Part shown: positions 22,444-32,307 of the stretch, piece after piece
Position numbering within the stretch: position 1 is the stretch's first letter
Layout: every line of letters starts with the position of its first letter
Source of the DNA: Nymphalis io
Lineage: Eukaryota > Arthropoda > Insecta > Lepidoptera > Nymphalidae
Assembly (NCBI RefSeq): GCF_905147045.1
Contig: NC_065906.1
Coordinates: 10,168,001-10,232,000 of the forward strand
Reading direction: 5' to 3'
Length of the DNA: 64,000 nucleotides
Translations under genes and position numbers: made by a program
The notes under the pieces: model-generated
Told to the model about the DNA's origin: nothing
The model's database searches: none
The model's input: the letters and a program-made list of their open reading frames with translations, nothing else

Positions 22444-23129
22444 GTTAGTTTTCTAAGTTATTTTATCGATATCTCGATTATGAACTCTTTAATATAAAAG
22501 TCAGGATTATAATATTAATATTCAATACGCATAGTAATACCATTTTGAACATATTTTTGTTTTTTTCTTAAAATATATTTTTTATCTTTAATCTTTGAAA
22601 GTCATTCATAGCTGTCTTTATATACCTATACTAGTATAAGAGTAGGCACTGGTCGTCTCTTGTTTAGTAGTGAGGATAAATGATTCAATGCTTAAGAAGA
22701 TCAAAACTTTAAGCCAGATAGATTTCACACTCAATCTTTTAGTTTCCGAGTTCTTTCACTGTTTTGTATTGCCCTTAAAACGTTACATTGACATGATAAT
22801 GTCAATGTTAACACGTTACATTGACATGATAATGTCAATGTAACGTTTTAAGGTGATAACCTATATATCTGTTAGGGGAATCCAGGCCGAAATAAAAAGC
22901 AGTAGTACGCATATGGTTTTTCATTGTTATCAAATGCTTTATCAACTATGTAAAGCGAGATTAATACTAGTCCTTGTTATATTATTAAAATATAATTAAC
23001 ATAGATGGTAACTTCATGACCAAATTTGAGTTAATTGATAAATAAATAATTTCTTATTTTTTATTCGATAGTATTTTTGATTAAATTAGATCATTGCTTA
23101 GCGTGATAAAAAATAATTAATTCTGTCAG
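22444..23129 (+). other. Neurexin-1 intron with a large palindrome
   Basis: A 686-bp intron with donor GTTAGT and acceptor 'attaattctgtcag'. It joins phase-0 codons (KVQ to VARRDEH). It is AT-rich and holds the palindrome at 22773-22853. No other feature seen. Confidence 0.85.
22773..22853. repeat. 81-bp near-perfect palindrome
   Basis: Outer arms 22773-22794 and 22832-22853 are exact reverse complements (22 bp, beginning CCTTAAAACG). Inside, a 28-bp unit occurs twice (22781-22808 and 22814-22841). Each contains its own hairpin, ACATTGACAT and ATGTCAATGT around GATA. The whole reads almost the same on both strands except for the GATA loops and the centre. Confidence 0.9.
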
Positions 23130-23263
23130 GTGGCGCGGCGCGATGAACACACTTCTTTATCTGTGGACGGAATCATACAGAGCAAAACGTCGCGGGGCAA
23201 GGAGTTTGCGTTTGGAAAATTCAACACAAATTCTGATGTGTTCGTCGGCGGGATACCTCCATC
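23130..23263 (+). CDS. Nrx-1: Neurexin-1, second coding exon (rest of LNS1)
   Basis: Continues the first laminin-G/LNS domain from the phase-0 junction. Acceptor 'ctgtcag' ends at 23129 and donor ATC|GTGAGT starts at 23264. The 134 bp give 44 codons plus two bases (phase 2 out). Recognisable segments are VARRDEHTSLSVDG, SRGKEFAFGKFNTNSD and VFVGGIPP, as in arthropod neurexin-1 LNS1. These residues form the C-terminal half of the beta-sandwich. The end of LNS1 (the segment following GGIPPS) must be in an exon I could not find before the window ends. Confidence 0.92.
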
Positions 23264-23429
23264 GTGAGTACCTTTACCATATAATTTACGAGATTTATTT
23301 GTTAGCGTTGAGTTAATAATGTAATACCCGCTTCTTGATTGATGTATTTAGTATCATATATTTTGGTGACGACAAAATATATGTTACTTTGATCTTTTAA
23401 TATTTTATAGAATATACATTTGCTAAATC

Positions 23430-23560
23430 TGTCTAAGATTGATAGACTTCGAAACTGTTTGACCGATCGCTATGGAAGTTGGCACGTATTCGTATTTTTT
23501 CGTAGAGGTTTTTTAAACGGTATTTAGCTTCACCGTATATTTGTTTGTTTCGAATCTAGT
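23430..23560. repeat. Family G repeat fragment
   Basis: 'gaaactgtttgaccgatcgc' followed by 'ggaagttggcacg' resembles the middle of dispersed repeats also seen near 6330 and 25330. The boundaries are loose. Confidence 0.35.
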
Positions 23561-24218
23561 AAAAGCAAGAATACAACATTGTGTTAGTTTCAACAAGGTA
23601 ACGGGGGTCTGATGAATGAATCATGAGCTGGACACTGGAATTTTTCAAAATTTATTATACTGTCTTTTCACTTTTTTGTTACTAACATTAGATGTAACTG
23701 TTGCACATCAAGTTTTATACCAAGTAACTGATCACTATGACTATCGGCGTATATATATATTATATAAATAAACAGGCAGGATTATTATTAAGAAATTAAT
23801 ATGATTAAATTAAGAATTTTTATTAAGCACCTAGTAAAACAGTCATGGAAGAGCTCTATTTTCGATGGCTGGTGTCAACTAGCATGCCAAATTTTCCTAA
23901 GAATAAAATAAGAACTTACAGCTTTAGAACTTGCGAAGGTTATAATATAATTCGTATATGAAAACTAGCCAAGTCAGACTTTAAGCTTTAATATACTATC
24001 CTAAGAACTAAGAAGAAATGATATTTTATGTTGTTATAAATAAATTTCAGGATTGACCATTGAACTTGGCACCCATTTAGATCTCACTTCTTCTGTGGTT
24101 GAAGTCAACAACCAAGGCATATATCATAATATTGAACTTGAGTCACATTTCACATTTATGTTTGTGATGGGATATCATTAATTTTTGTACAGAAATTATT
24201 CGTAGATACTTATTCATA

Positions 24219-24440
24219 CAGTACAGTAACAGCCTATTAATGTCCCACTGCTGGGCTAAGGCCTCTGGTAGATATAATATAATTTCTATATATAATATGA
24301 TGTTTTCCTTCACCGTAAAGTACGAGACGAATTATAAACACAAATTAAGCACATGAAAATTCAGCGGTGCTTGCCCGAGTTTGAACCCACGATCATCGGT
24401 TAAGATTCACGCGTTCTAACCACTGAACCATCTCGGTTAC
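24219..24440 (-). repeat. Family A SINE with internal rearrangement
   Basis: Minus-strand copy flanked by the 12-bp duplication TACTTATTCATA (24207-24218 and 24441-24452). The tail and head are intact. The middle ~110 bp is replaced by about 35 bp of AT-rich filler (24268-24300). Confidence 0.88.
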
Positions 24441-24452
24441 TACTTATTCATA

Positions 24453-25314
24453 ATAAAATTAATACTAAATGGTTTTGTTAATCTACTGTATTTTCCTACG
24501 CTTACGGGGTACAGTTGTCTTTTTTGTGTTATTTTTTATACTTTCTTGTACCTTTGAAATGTTCGAGTGAATTGCTCATTCAGTATCCAGAGTTAAGTAT
24601 TTACCTACTTATTACTTTATACTATTATATTATTATACTATTATAACTATACTAAAAATATTATTAACTTTTAATTTAAACTACTGCCGAAACTATACCT
24701 AATTACTAAAAAAAATTGTAATGATAATATAATCACAAATATTCCAAGTATTAATTTAAGAAAAGAAAATCTATGAATTTCAAAGCATAGCATTCACGAA
24801 AGACAACCGTGGCTGAATAAAAAATGAAGGGTGGTATTCCACTCGTTATATATCCAAGTGAAGACCTTGAAATTCACATAAAGACCAGCTGTCATCAATT
24901 TTGATTGCTGATTCTTACATTACAGGCACTATAAGTAAATGTTCCTAATAGAATCAATTATTTGAAAAATTATAATAAAATGATAAAAATTTACTAGTTT
25001 CTGATTTATTTCTTTGAATTCACCCAACTACCTATCTGGATGCCAAATTTGAACTTTCTAGGTCATACTATAATCATAGGAAAGTGAGTTAGAGTTTTGA
25101 CCTATAGGTCAGTCAGTGATAAAAATGATGATTTTTGGACGTTAATATTTAAATAACTGTTTGAGTTGTGTTTATGAAATTCGAAGCACATATGCATCTC
25201 GCAAGTCTCAATACATGAGACAAATTTGACATGTTTTTGAGTTATGAGGGGGTCAAAAGTGGTTCCAAATGGTTCGTGTATTACAAACGGTGCTGCTCGT
25301 CAGTTCTGTTAGCT
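24453..25314. other. AT-rich intronic sequence
   Basis: No exon or repeat copy recognised. Confidence 0.4.
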
Positions 25315-25490
25315 TGAATTTGGTTTGACACGCTACCGCGTGTCTAGATTACGCTTTCACTTCGTAACTACTCAACCGATTATAATAAAATATTGCACAC
25401 ATGTTCTCGGGGGTACAGAAAAGAAAATGGGTACCTTAACCCCTCCCCCCTTTCATGCAGGCAAAACCGCGGGCGAAAACTAATATAGAA
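25315..25490. repeat. Family G dispersed repeat fragment
   Basis: Starts with a short palindrome (GACACGC/GCGTGTC at about 25326-25343) and continues 'actactcaaccgattataat', 'acccctcccccctttcatgc' and 'aaaaccgcgggcgaaaac'. The last phrase is characteristic of a widespread old repeat in lepidopteran genomes. Confidence 0.5.
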
Positions 25491-25695
25491 CATTCTATCT
25501 AATTAACCAGGTTTCGTCTCGGTAAGTCATGACGTAAATAAATTGCCAGTTTAGTTATTTAATAAATATATTTTTACTTTAATTCATAAGATTCTAAAGA
25601 AAATTTATTAACCATCAAAAGAGGTTAACATATTTTAAAGGTCATAATATTTTTTTAAAGCAAATGCATTTAAAATGTTTCGCCGTTTTAATGTT

Positions 25696-25700
<5 letters not shown>

Positions 25701-25778
<78 letters not shown>

Positions 25779-26060
25779 TAGAATAGGAAGGCGGACGAGC
25801 ATATGGGCCACCTGATGGTAAGTGGTCACCAACGCTCTTAGACATTGGCATTGTAAGAAATGTCAACCATCGCTTACATATCCAATGCGCCACCAACCTT
25901 GGGAACTAAGATTTTATGTCCCTTGTGCCTGTAATTACACTGGCTCACTCACCCTTCAAACCGGAACACAACAATATCAAGTATTGCTGTTTTGCGGTAG
26001 AATATCTGATGAGTGGGTGGTACCTACCCAGACGAGCTTGCACAAAGCCCTACCACCAGT
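25701..26060 (-). repeat. Family B element, full length, with a 75-base poly(A) tail
   Basis: An unbroken run of 75 T (25701-25775) is the poly(A) tail seen from the other strand. The element then reads 'gaataggaaggcggacgagc', CCACCTGATGGTAAGTGG, and back to 'gccctaccaccag' at its 5' end. The body is almost identical to the copy at 54942-55239. The long uninterrupted tail and low divergence indicate a recent insertion. A plus-strand open frame here (25822-26166, with CGRISDEWVVP) is antisense to the repeat and not a gene. Confidence 0.9.
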
Positions 26061-26340
26061 AAATAATCTTTATAATCTTTTTGCACTTGTTAATGTTAAT
26101 TTAAACAGTCTACCTCAAAATAACTCTAGGCCGAAAGTTTATTTTGGTCTCGAGCCGACGAATTAAAATGCCATGCCGTTCAGAGCAGAATCGTAAGGAA
26201 TTCCTGAAATTCCGTTCGAGTTTTGTCTTGTGTAACATTTTTTGGACTTTGTTTTGTCACGGACGAGATTTCACGATTTTTTCTTCATATGTATATTTTA
26301 TTTGCATCATTATTTCGATATATTTAAAAGTAAAATAATG
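26061..26340. other. Intronic spacer
   Basis: No exon or repeat recognised. Confidence 0.35.
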
Positions 26341-26938
26341 GCTTGTAAATTTCTCACTGCTGAGCTAAGTTTTTTCTTTTTTGTGGAGAATACAGTAACA
26401 GTAACAGTCTGTTAATGTCCCACTATTAGGCTAAGGTCTCCTCTGCCTTTTAAGGAGAAGATTTGGAGTTTATTCCACCACGCTGCTCCAATGCGGATTG
26501 GTAGAAAACACATGTGGCTGAATTTCAGTGAAATTAGACACATGCAGATTTCCTCAAGATGTTTTCCTTCACCGTCATGCACGAGATGAATTATAAACAC
26601 AAATTAAGCACATGAAAATTCAGTGGTGCTTGCCCGGGTTTGAACCCACGATCATCGGTTAAGATTCGCGCATTCTAACCACATGGCCATCTCAACTCTT
26701 GTATTCTTGTGGAGAATACTTGTAACTTATTCCACCATACTGCTCCAATGCAAATTAGTGAATACATATTTGATAAATTTTCATCCGACTGAAGATGTTT
26801 TCGTTCACCTAACAATAAATAAATCTTAAACGCTAATTAAATAAATTGAAATGCATTCTTGATTGTACGGGCTTGAAGCCGCTACCTTCGCTGAAGATCC
26901 ACGTGTTATGTCATTGACTTATCTCGGCTTAATTTCGA
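26341..26938 (-). repeat. Older family A SINE, split by a younger copy
   Basis: The diverged outer SINE is seen on the left as 'tctcactgctgagctaag' and on the right (26720-26938) as 'ttattccaccatactgctcc', 'tcatccgactgaagatg' and a degraded head ending near 'atctcggct'. It was interrupted at TTGTGGAGAATAC by the SINE at 26394-26706. Confidence 0.7.
26394..26706 (-). repeat. Younger family A SINE inserted in an older one
   Basis: Full-length minus-strand copy, from AGTAACAGTAACAG to the tRNA-like head ('gttcgaacccacg'-type B-box complement, 'acatggccatctcaac'). The exact 13-bp duplication TTGTGGAGAATAC lies at 26381-26393 and 26707-26719. The right duplication lies about 10 bp beyond the tRNA-like head. 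Confidence 0.9.
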
Positions 26939-27683
26939 GATATTTGAGTATTTGTATCAGAGGGTATGTTGGGTATCTATATATTTGAAATCATTGGGTA
27001 CGATCAGATATCATCCCTTCCGCCTTTTCACTCGTTTTTAGAAGGACGAATATATGTTTCATTAATATCCTTAATAGCTGAGAGGCTCCGTGATGGGAAA
27101 GTTACATACAGATTTAGAACTCCTTAAGTGACTGTCGTGCCTACTAATAAAAGTTTTAGGTTAGTTGGAGATGAAAATTCGTGCCTTTTAAACAGGGTTT
27201 GCAAATATTATTATTTATAGAAATATTCTATTTGCTAGAATATGGTTTATGAAAATGAATTTGTATGGAATTTGGTTTTGCTGAGTCGCCCAATTTATTA
27301 GAAGAAAACGTTGATATCGCCAGACGCGCGCAGGTTTAAGTCCACGCGAGTATTTTTACGATTACCATATATTTTACATGCGGTGGTAAAGACAAACATT
27401 ATGCAGAAATATAACTGCATGTATGGTATGAAAAACATTTATAGAACCAATTTGTAGTGAACCAGCGTGGAAGACTAAACCTCGTCTAAAATGAGTCTTA
27501 AATTTCAGACAGAGGTTTAGGTCCAGTTTTGTGTTATAGGCAGCTGCCTAATATATAGTGGTAAAATACCATAAGTGAATATGAAAACAATGAAACGGTA
27601 TAATTCATATATATTATAAATTATAATATATGTTATACTAACTTTATTCGTTATTTTTTTGGTCGCAATACCAACCCGCATTA
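26939..27683. other. Intronic sequence, no gene seen
   Basis: Nothing recognised beyond short AT palindromes near 27605-27630. Confidence 0.35.
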
Positions 27684-27800
27684 GTTTCACCAACCCGAAT
27701 TGGAGCAGCGTGGTGGAATAAGCTCCAGACCTTCTCCTCAAAAAGAGGGAGAGGAGGCTTGGCTCAGCAGTGGGACATTCACAGGCTGTTACTTACTTAC
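27684..27800 (+). repeat. Family A SINE, 3' half
   Basis: 5'-truncated plus-strand copy: 'caacccgaattggagcagcg', 'aaccttctcctc'-type block (here 'gaccttctcctc'), 'cagtgggacattcacaggct' and a GTTACTTACTTAC tail. Confidence 0.8.
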
Positions 27801-29119
27801 TACTAGTGTATTGTCGTTTTATACATAAAATGAAGATATAACCTAATACTTATATGCTAAATATATATTGCATGGTATATTGACAAAAATATACAACGTT
27901 ACTTATATATAAACGTCGTTGATTGGGTGTTTAGTTTAACACTGATTTGTCTCTTTCTGTCTTTATTTATTTGACATTCGAAAGAAGAAAACACAGCATT
28001 ATTTAACAAATCATTCCCTAAACATTTTTACGTAAAGCCGATATAGTCTGACTTTTTACAGTATAATTTACTACTAAAGATTTCTAGTCTTGTCTCTGGT
28101 CTCAGCAGACGGTATATACAGCTCGGTGTCCGAAATAAATCATGTCGGATGGTTACCAGCCTCTGATTACGTTATTGTGGAGAATTTGCGGCAATTAAGA
28201 CGAAGCAAAATCAACACCGACTTAATTGGACAGAGCCAGCTCGTTGTAAACTTAATGTTCTAAGATAATTCACCATCACGATTCTTTGGACAACCTTAAG
28301 TTTTTTATATCTTTAACTTTCAATTTGAATTTTTTGCTTAACTTGTTATTAAGTTTTAAATTTGGTTAGAGTGGGTTAATTTTTATTTAAGCAGGATTAC
28401 ACTTGTTTGTATATACATACTTTGTGTTTGCTCGGTATGAACTTTATATTATTCATACCATGTATGTGCAAACAAAATAGTATTTGATCATTATCTTATA
28501 ATAAACTTAATTAAAATATAAATAAAAATAACAAGAAAATACTTTTTGATTCAAACAACAAAGAAGATTTAACAAAATACTTTCTTATAACAATCTGTTT
28601 TGACCGTCTCAATAAACATTGTCAGCCTTCTTAGAGTCGCAAACTCGCAATTCATTGATTATCGGCTTAGCCTTCGCGCGATTCCTTCAAAGGGCCCAAA
28701 GGAAATTGATTAAATACCCACTAGACACCGATACCGATTAATGAAGCTGCACAAATTCTATGTAATTAATATGGATTTCACGTAGAATTGTACTCAGCTG
28801 ATTTGGTATTAGTATCACGTATCGTTTCTTGTCTCAATTTTATTTATAGTTTACTTCACTTTATAGAAGGTGTTTTTTTTACATCAATGTGATTCAATGT
28901 TTTTTCCCTCCCTATAGTAATACATATGATGTAATTCTGCTTAATTTTACTGAGAGTATCGTCCTTTTTGGCTTTTCTTTTCTACATTTTAGTATGAACG
29001 TATCAATTATTAGACTTTTTTGGCAATTGTTAGACTTGATCCATTCCGGATAAGATATACTGGTTTCTACGTGACATTTGCGATATACGTATGTGCAAAA
29101 TTAGAGTTCGGCCCATCGG
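27801..29119. other. Intronic sequence, no gene seen
   Basis: AT-rich. The 28680-28800 stretch is slightly less AT-rich ('caaagggcccaaaggaaat') with several TAAT/ATTA cores. There is no evidence of function from sequence alone. Confidence 0.35.
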
Positions 29120-29205
29120 CTTCAGTCAGGATGGCTTTCTGAAGCTAGACCAGGAAATTATGCAGGACATATTACACTATACAAGCACTATTTCCTCTCT
29201 TAAAT
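29120..29205 (-). repeat. Family E repeat fragment
   Basis: 'tctgaagctagaccagg', then 'atgcaggacatattacacta', resembles family E as seen at 63910-64000 and, in the opposite orientation, at 54780-54830. Degraded. Confidence 0.4.
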
Positions 29206-29477
29206 AATCTTAAATAATAATATATGCAGGCAAATTCTACACGACTGTCAAAGTTCAGGCTTAAACGCTTACGTGCTTTCTATGGCTGGGGATAAACTAA
29301 CTTTTGAAGCTAGGGTAGATACTGCGACATAATCAACGAATTTTTGTCCACCGGATACGGAATATGGACCTATGATCTCTAGATCTGCAGTTTAAGGTAC
29401 CAACGAAGGAGGAAGCCAGAAATAAAACAATTCTGAAACAGTAAATAAATACTATATTATAAAAAAAAGCCTTACTT

Positions 29478-29553
29478 AAACCTTAAGCCTTCTCCTCAAA
29501 AAAGGGAGAAGAGGCCTTAGCCCAGCAGTGGGATATTCCAGGTTGTTACTGTA
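29478..29553 (+). repeat. Family A SINE, 3' fragment
   Basis: 'ccttctcctcaaaaaaggga', then 'ccttagcccagcagtgggat' and 'ggttgttactg'. Only the last quarter of the element is present. Confidence 0.75.
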
Positions 29554-29861
29554 AAAAATATGCTTTTGATCGTTTCGCATTGATTTATTTTATTCGTGAA
29601 AAAATGAATATTCGCATCTTTCGACTAGATAACGGTTATTTGATAATTAATTGTTGAGCTATTGAAGCTTTGTTATATAAGAAAATAAAAAAAACCAAAC
29701 GAGTCAATTAAAACTCCTGCGTGAAATTAAAGGTTGGAAACAGGCCAGCCGCTCTCAACTTCTACTAAAACTTGTTATTCGCCTACAAACTATACAATTA
29801 GTGGGAAAGAGTTATAAAATAAAGATACTTATAACTCACTCTGGTGAAATTCTGGCAACTG

Positions 29862-30037
29862 GCATATGGGCCACCTGATGGTTTGTGGCCACCACTGCCA
29901 ATAGACATTTGCGATGTAAGGAATATTAACCACTCCGTATATCACCAATGCGCCACATGGGAAACTAAGATGTTATGTCCCATGAGCTTGTAATTACACT
30001 GGCTTACTTACCCATCAAACCAGAACACAACAATACT
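29862..30037 (-). repeat. Family B element, diverged
   Basis: Minus-strand copy: 'atgggccacctgatggtttg', 'caccaatgcgccac', 'ttatgtcccatgagcttgta' and 'accagaacacaacaatac'. It lacks a poly(A) tail and the 5' quarter. Confidence 0.75.
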
Positions 30038-30696
30038 CAAAAATATCTTTAACATTTTAACTTTTGGCCTGAGCGACCAGTTTTGAGGGTGCCCAACTAT
30101 GTCTATTCATAGTGTACAAGTGCCGTCTCTTATCCCTCACTATCATAATCCGACAACGAACCGGCAAATCGGCAAATTCGACAACAAATTGTGTGTTTTT
30201 TCCGCGAAAGTATAAGCCACTCTGAGTGATTTTAATGCGAATCCCTGGAATCCAAGATGTTTTGTTGCTAATGCTTTTAATTAATATTTACACTTCGATG
30301 TGAAAATTAGCAATAAAAATATGGGTGTTTATTTATTTTTAATAATATAAATAAAATAAAAGTATTATACTTATAACAAAATCTATGTCATTTATAAATA
30401 AAATCATTATTTTAAAACAGGTCAAAATGTGTTACGGTGTTCTAGAAATGTTTGATATTGAATATACGCTTGGATCGAGGTCGTATTGAAAAGGTTATCA
30501 TTTCGTTCGTGTTTTATCAACATCGATAATATTTGTAATTACTTATATCAATAGTTTAAACAATATTATAATCAATTATGAATTTTTAAATATAGATGAA
30601 ATCGTAACCCGTTACTTTGTTCAGAAGAAGGTTTTTAATTATTCTGAAATGTATACGTATAGAATTATTTGTAACTAGCGATGTGTATGCTAGTGT
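30038..30696. other. Intronic sequence, no gene seen
   Basis: Nothing recognised. Confidence 0.35.
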
Positions 30697-31030
30697 CTAA
30701 TTTGAAATGTTGATTGTAACAAGATAAAACTCGTCTTCACGGAATCCCTGATGAGAGCTCCACCGAGCCACGAGCGGAGCACAGACAAGAGAATGCGTTA
30801 TATCGATCCGTGTTGAGGACGAGTAATATGGTGACATTAGTGGGTAAGAATCCCACATAACCTGTTTCACACCCGACGGAGCCGTGTACCACTTCGTGGA
30901 AAAAAAGTCTTCATGGAAATGTATCTCAAAGCCAGAATTCGAAGACGTGCATGTCTCTCGCCAAGTATTAAAAAGTTCGAGCAATTGCCGCGAGTAGCCT
31001 CAAGAGTCTCCTTTGTCCCTGCCAAGAAGT
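30697..31030 (-). other. Unrecognised GC-richer block with a 95-codon open frame
   Basis: Composition is clearly less AT-rich than its flanks. An open frame of 95 codons lies on the minus strand (30697-30984), containing for example SPYYSSSTRIDITHS and VARWSSHQGFREDE. I recognise no domain. It lacks splice-site context I would trust. It may be a fragment of an unlisted mobile element or a relic of an exon. Confidence 0.3.
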
Positions 31031-32245
31031 AACGAACTACAAAGAAAAAAGTAAATTGTTACATTCTCGTAACGTCTTTTGGTCTGACAGTCTTAATTAA
31101 TACAGCTGTCGACAGGAACATCTTTGATATTATATGATTATACTTTTATTTTAAATTATATGCAAATTTTGCTTAAATTAAATACTGGAAATTCTAATAC
31201 AAATCGTAAAGGTTATTGGAATATATTATGAGATTTTATGTAAAAATTCGCGTGAATATTTTGGAAATTAAAAATAAAAATATAAAAAAAAAAATGTAAG
31301 AAGTCGCATAACGTATACGTAAATGATTTATAACGTAATATTTATTTGATTTTCAATTTTTTTTCAACTAATTAAGTACATTAACACTAACATATGCGAT
31401 TGCTAAACTAGCTAAACAGCATTAAATAATAAATTGTAGCTTTTTCAAAACCTTACATACCGCTTTGTACATATTCAACTTACAACAAAAAACTTCATAC
31501 TACTACTACTTCATACCAAATTTTATTAAACTCAGTGATTTAGTCATGGAGGCATAACGGAAACGATTATTTTCTTATTTATAATGTTAGTATGGATTTG
31601 TAAATAACAATATCAATAGGAGTAACAGTGTTTTTAAGAAGGCTATCTATCTTTTTAGCATATTTCTATTTAAGTTAAGCCCAGTTATAGCTGTTATTCG
31701 TAATAAATCAATAGATAATATTCAGTTTCATCACGTCTTCATTCGTATTCAACGCGTATTTCTCATACTCCTGAGACGCATTAACTGCTATCGATTCGAA
31801 GGGGATAAACTTAACTTATATTATAATATTATTTTTTAAAAAACAAGTATTCTTGGGGTTAATTTTTATTGAAATAAATATTGCATCAAGAGTTACATTT
31901 TACAAAACAGCTTCTCTTATACAAATATGGGAAGTAATGTTAAATATCAAAATATTTACCGAGTGAATCATATTTTTATACATATTATACTTATATTATA
32001 TTTGGGCTCGATGACGATATTTGCTCGCTATGCTTTTGTTTGCAGAACTCTCCGATATAACTTTGATCTACAAATATCCATTGTTAATTAAATTTCATAT
32101 TTAGCGTTAAACAGACAGTCTGATTAATTATAATTAAGAACCCATGTTTACCTTTAGGCTGATATTTCCTGGCTTTATAATAGTCATCTTTTTCCACGAG
32201 TTTGGAAATAAACCTTATTTTTCAAGTCCTCTGAGCGAGTCTCTA
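31031..32245. other. AT-rich intronic sequence
   Basis: Nothing recognised. Confidence 0.35.
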
Positions 32246-32307
32246 CGGCTACGTAGTACGCTACGAGTGCTACGCTGCTACGTAAGTGCTACGTAGCTAG
32301 ATTTTTT
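32246..32307. repeat. Cluster of GCTACG motifs
   Basis: Five GCTACG copies occur within about 60 bp, several extended to TGCTACGTA and spaced 8-14 bp apart. This is a degenerate short tandem array. Many units are self-complementary around TACGTA. Confidence 0.5.

Noticed and set aside
22785..22841. CRISPR-like repeats (two copies of a 28-bp unit)
   Set aside because: Only two copies with a 5-bp spacer, inside a eukaryotic intron. The structure is a palindrome, not a repeat-spacer array.
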